From positions 1 to 26,579 of the forward strand of contig CAMXWF010000021.1 of NCBI GenBank assembly GCA_947252645.1: 26,579 nt of DNA, written 5' to 3'. The notes beneath the pieces were generated by a model. The model saw only the letters and a list, made by a program, of their open reading frames with translations. It did no database searches and was not told the DNA's origin. Below are positions 23,687 through 26,579 of the stretch, in pieces. This DNA is from an uncultured Bacteroidia bacterium. GTDB lineage: Bacteria > Bacteroidota > Bacteroidia > Bacteroidales > CAJPTX01. The first letter of the stretch is position 1, and each line of letters begins with the position of its first letter. The translations under genes and the position numbers were made by a program.

Positions 23687-26579
23687 ATGCGTAAGGAGAC
23701 TTCTACATTGGTGCCAGTGGATGCTACGCTGACCGCTCAGGGGCAGAGCAGAGAGATCCAGGAGAGGCTGGAGGCCCTCGACCCCGAGCAATATCTCGTG
23801 GTGGAGGGCGCTCGAGTCCACAACCTCAAGAACATCAACGTGGTCATCCCCCGCAACGCCCTCACGGTCATCACGGGGCTAAGCGGCAGCGGCAAGTCGT
23901 CCCTCGCATTCGACGTTATCTACACCGAAGGGCAGCGCCGATACCTAGAGACCTTCAGCTCCTATGCCCGCAGCATGCTCGGCAGCGTGGAGCGGCCCGA
24001 CGTGGAATACATTGGGGGCCTCGGGCCCGTCATCTCCATTGCCCAGCGCACCACAGGCAATAACCCCCGCTCCACGGTCGGCACCGTAACGGGCATCTAC
24101 GACTTCATCCGCCTCCTCTACTCCAAAGCGGCCACTGGCTACTCGCCAAAAACCGGACGACCGCTCGAAAGCCTGAGTGAGCCCGAGATTGTCAAGCGCG
24201 TCCTACATGCATTTGGCGGCGAGAAAGTCTCCCTGATGATCTCCCTAGTCCGCGGCCGCAAGGGACATTTTGGCCCTCTCTTCGCCACGTGGCTGGGGCG
24301 CGGCTTCCTCTACGCCCGCGTGGACGGCGAAGTGGTAGAGATGACACCAGACCTACGCCTCAAGCGCTACACCTCGCACGACATCGACCTGGTCATCGAC
24401 CGGCTACTCCTCGATGCCAAAGGCAGCAAACGACTCGAGAAGTCAGTGCAGCTGGCTCTAAGCTACTCCGAGGACGGGCTCACGGTGGCCACCCTCGATG
24501 GACAAAAAGAGCAATTCTATAGCACTACGCTGGTAGACCCCGAAACTGGCTTCGCGCTCCCTAAACCCGAGCCATACCTCTTTTCCTTCAACTCCCCGCG
24601 GGGGTGGTGTCCCAATTGCCACGGCACAGGGGTCACCTACGTAATGCCCATAGAGACCCTGATCCCCAATCGCGACCTACCCCTGCTCAAAGAAGGCATT
24701 CTCCACGCCTCAGGCATGGACAGCACCGACATCCACAGCATGCACACCTGCGTGGCTGGGCTCCTGAAAAAGTGGGGAAAGAACAAAAACACCTCCTTCA
24801 ATGCCCTCACCAACGAGGAGCAGCAATACCTCCTCTACGGACCCCACGACACTCCCAGTGGGGAGGAACAAAAAGTATGCGATTTCTACGACATTGTCAG
24901 CAACAATGCCCCTTTTGCTGGCCTCATGCGCATCTACGAGCAATGCTATATGCTCGACCCAACCTACTTTAGCCTGGAAGAGGTATGCCCCCACTGCCAC
25001 GGCACGCGGCTCTGCGATGAAGCCAACTGCTTCAAGATTGATGGGTACTCCGTCTCCGAGGTGACCTCGTGGCCGCTCTCAAAACTAGGCGCATGGCTCG
25101 AGCACCTGGAAGATAAGCTCGAGGGGGTAAAAAAGGCCGTGGCAACGCAAGTGCTAGCTGAAACACGCATGTACGTCCGATTCCTGCTCGATGTGGGGCT
25201 AGAATACCTCACGCTAGCCCGCAGCTCAGCCTCTCTATCGGGCGGCGAGATGCAGCGACTACGCCTGGCCACGCAGATAGGCACACATCTAGTCAATGTG
25301 GTCTACATTTTCGATGAGCCGAGCATAGGCCTCCACCCCCGCGACAACGACCGGCTACTCGATTCGCTCCTAGCCCTGCGCAACCTAGGGAACACTATCC
25401 TCGTGGTAGAACACGATGAGGAGGTGATGCGCCGGGCCGACTACCTGGTGGACATGGGCCCAAAGGCTGGACGCCACGGTGGGCAAGTGATAGCGCAGGG
25501 CACGCCCGCGCAAGTCGCCCTATCCGATGGCTTCACGGGGCGCTACCTACGCGGCGACCTCAAGCTGGCAGTCCCCACCGTGCGCCGCCAGGGCAACGGC
25601 AAGACTATCCGCCTCGTCGGGGCCTCGGGCAACAACCTCAAGCACGTGACGGTCGAACTGCCCCTCGGCACACTCATCTGCGTGACGGGCGTCTCGGGCA
25701 GCGGCAAGTCCTCGCTGATCAATAGCACCCTCTTCCCCATATTGCAACACAAGCTCCACCGCGCCATGACAGCCCCCCTACCCTACGAGAGCATCGAGGG
25801 GGTCGGGAACATTGACAAGGTCATCCAGGTCGACCAGTCGCCACTCGGTCGCACCCCAAGGAGCAACCCAGCCACCTACACGGACATCTTCACTGATATC
25901 CGCAAGCTCTTCGCCGAAACCCCACTGGCCAAAATGCGTGGCTACAAGCCCGGGCGCTTCTCCTTCAACGTAAAGGGCGGGCGCTGCGAACGCTGCAAGG
26001 GCGCGGGGGTCGAAACCCTCGAAATGGGCTTCCTGCCCACCGTCTACGTCAATTGTCCAGAATGCAACGGCGTACGCTACAATCGCCCCACGCTCCAGGT
26101 GAAGTACAAGGACAAGAACATCAGCGACATCCTCGACATGACCGTCAACCAGGCCGCTGAGTTCTTTGAACCCATCAAAAAGCTCCACCGCAAGCTCCAG
26201 ACCCTCCAGTCCGTCGGGTTGGGCTACATCAAGCTGGGCCAGTCCTGCACCACCATCTCCGGCGGCGAAAGCCAACGCGTGCGCCTTGCCGCCGAACTCT
26301 CGCGGGTCTCAACGGGCAAAACCCTCTATATCCTCGATGAACCCACCACAGGGCTACATTTCGAGGACATCCGACTCCTGCTCAGCGTCATCAACGCGCT
26401 CGTGGATAAGGGGAATACGGTCATCGTCATCGAGCATAACCTAGACGTGATTAAAAGTGCCGATTACCTGATCGACATGGGACCCGAGAGCGGCGAACGC
26501 GGCGGGCAAATCCTCGCCACGGGCACCCCAGAGGAGCTGGTAGCCAAGAATGTAGGCTACACCGCGGAGTACCTCAAAA
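23687..26579 (+). CDS. uvrA: Excinuclease ABC subunit A (3' end cut by window edge)
   Basis: At least 964 residues; the frame is still open at the last base, with probably only a few residues missing. Start choice is uncertain: ATG at 23687, TTG at 23708 and GTG at 23711 (AAGGAG at 23693-23698 favours the last two), or an upstream GTG at 23624. UvrA dimers recognise helix-distorting DNA damage and load UvrB. Two ABC modules are seen. Walker A is GLSGSGKSS (about 64-72) and GVSGSGKSS (about 667-675); signatures are SLSGGEMQRLRL (about 514) and TISGGESQRVRL (about 857); Walker B motifs are IFDEPSIGLHP and ILDEPTTGLHF. Zinc-module Cys pairs are CPNC (about 309), CPHC (about 434), CERC (about 767) and CPEC (about 790). 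The UvrB-binding segment (FLYARVDGEVVEM) is present, so this is a class I UvrA, not the short UvrA2. Confidence 0.95.
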   Translation, partial: MRKETSTLVPVDATLTAQGQSREIQERLEALDPEQYLVVEGARVHNLKNINVVIPRNALTVITGLSGSGKSSLAFDVIYTEGQRRYLETFSSYARSMLGSVERPDVEYIGGLGPVISIAQRTTGNNPRSTVGTVTGIYDFIRLLYSKAATGYSPKTGRPLESLSEPEIVKRVLHAFGGEKVSLMISLVRGRKGHFGPLFATWLGRGFLYARVDGEVVEMTPDLRLKRYTSHDIDLVIDRLLLDAKGSKRLEKSVQLALSYSEDGLTVATLDGQKEQFYSTTLVDPETGFALPKPEPYLFSFNSPRGWCPNCHGTGVTYVMPIETLIPNRDLPLLKEGILHASGMDSTDIHSMHTCVAGLLKKWGKNKNTSFNALTNEEQQYLLYGPHDTPSGEEQKVCDFYDIVSNNAPFAGLMRIYEQCYMLDPTYFSLEEVCPHCHGTRLCDEANCFKIDGYSVSEVTSWPLSKLGAWLEHLEDKLEGVKKAVATQVLAETRMYVRFLLDVGLEYLTLARSSASLSGGEMQRLRLATQIGTHLVNVVYIFDEPSIGLHPRDNDRLLDSLLALRNLGNTILVVEHDEEVMRRADYLVDMGPKAGRHGGQVIAQGTPAQVALSDGFTGRYLRGDLKLAVPTVRRQGNGKTIRLVGASGNNLKHVTVELPLGTLICVTGVSGSGKSSLINSTLFPILQHKLHRAMTAPLPYESIEGVGNIDKVIQVDQSPLGRTPRSNPATYTDIFTDIRKLFAETPLAKMRGYKPGRFSFNVKGGRCERCKGAGVETLEMGFLPTVYVNCPECNGVRYNRPTLQVKYKDKNISDILDMTVNQAAEFFEPIKKLHRKLQTLQSVGLGYIKLGQSCTTISGGESQRVRLAAELSRVSTGKTLYILDEPTTGLHFEDIRLLLSVINALVDKGNTVIVIEHNLDVIKSADYLIDMGPESGERGGQILATGTPEELVAKNVGYTAEYLK

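Noticed and set aside
1..26579. CRISPR array, insertion sequence, prophage, tRNA or rRNA
   Set aside because: No regularly spaced repeats, transposase or integrase frames, terminal inverted repeats or tRNA/rRNA signatures were seen.

Overview
The window looks like chromosomal DNA of a GC-rich member of the Bacteroidota, most likely Bacteroidales and close to Porphyromonadaceae. Three things point there. Type IX secretion (T9SS) genes are present (a PorP/SprF protein and a GldJ-type FGE lipoprotein), together with a giant secreted protein ending in a T9SS C-terminal sorting domain. Several genes are preceded by the Bacteroidota -7 box TAnnTTTG (positions 21-28 on minus; 10541, 14561, 20171 and 22580 on plus). 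The housekeeping proteins also read as Bacteroidota versions. The taxon is an inference from these features.

Layout. 1-602: gene-free 3' flank, with a promoter at the extreme left firing out of the window. 603-9632 (minus): one 3009-residue secreted modular protein. Its mRNA leader (about 9633-9956) carries a cobalamin riboswitch. 9957-10540: divergent intergenic region with a tandem and inverted repeat. 10596-13669 (plus): a small membrane protein, a PorP/SprF-family outer-membrane protein and a GldJ-like lipoprotein. 13670-14588: about 0.9 kb without a recognisable gene but with two long perfect or near-perfect hairpins. 14589-20157 (plus): a tight run of rlmH, a very large NtrY-like sensor kinase, and a FolK domain fused to a BadF/BadG-type sugar-kinase-like domain. 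20204-22488: yifB/comM, then an OmpA-domain protein closed by a clear intrinsic terminator. 22609-23588: ruvX (yqgF) and def, overlapping by 4 nt. 23687-end: uvrA, truncated by the window edge.

The most interesting system is on the left. A vitamin B12 riboswitch (B12 box at 9792-9808, reading minus) stands in front of a 9-kb gene for a T9SS cargo. That protein has about five repeated CUB-like/sialidase-neck-like module pairs, a right-handed beta-helix, a DUF4465-like domain, three bacterial beta-repeats and a type A sorting domain. I recall, but cannot check here, that the Bacteroides B12-binding BtuH surface proteins belong to the DUF4465 family. Riboswitch plus domain therefore suggest a B12-repressed, surface-displayed cobalamin-capture protein delivered by T9SS. 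Two T9SS-related genes are transcribed divergently next door.
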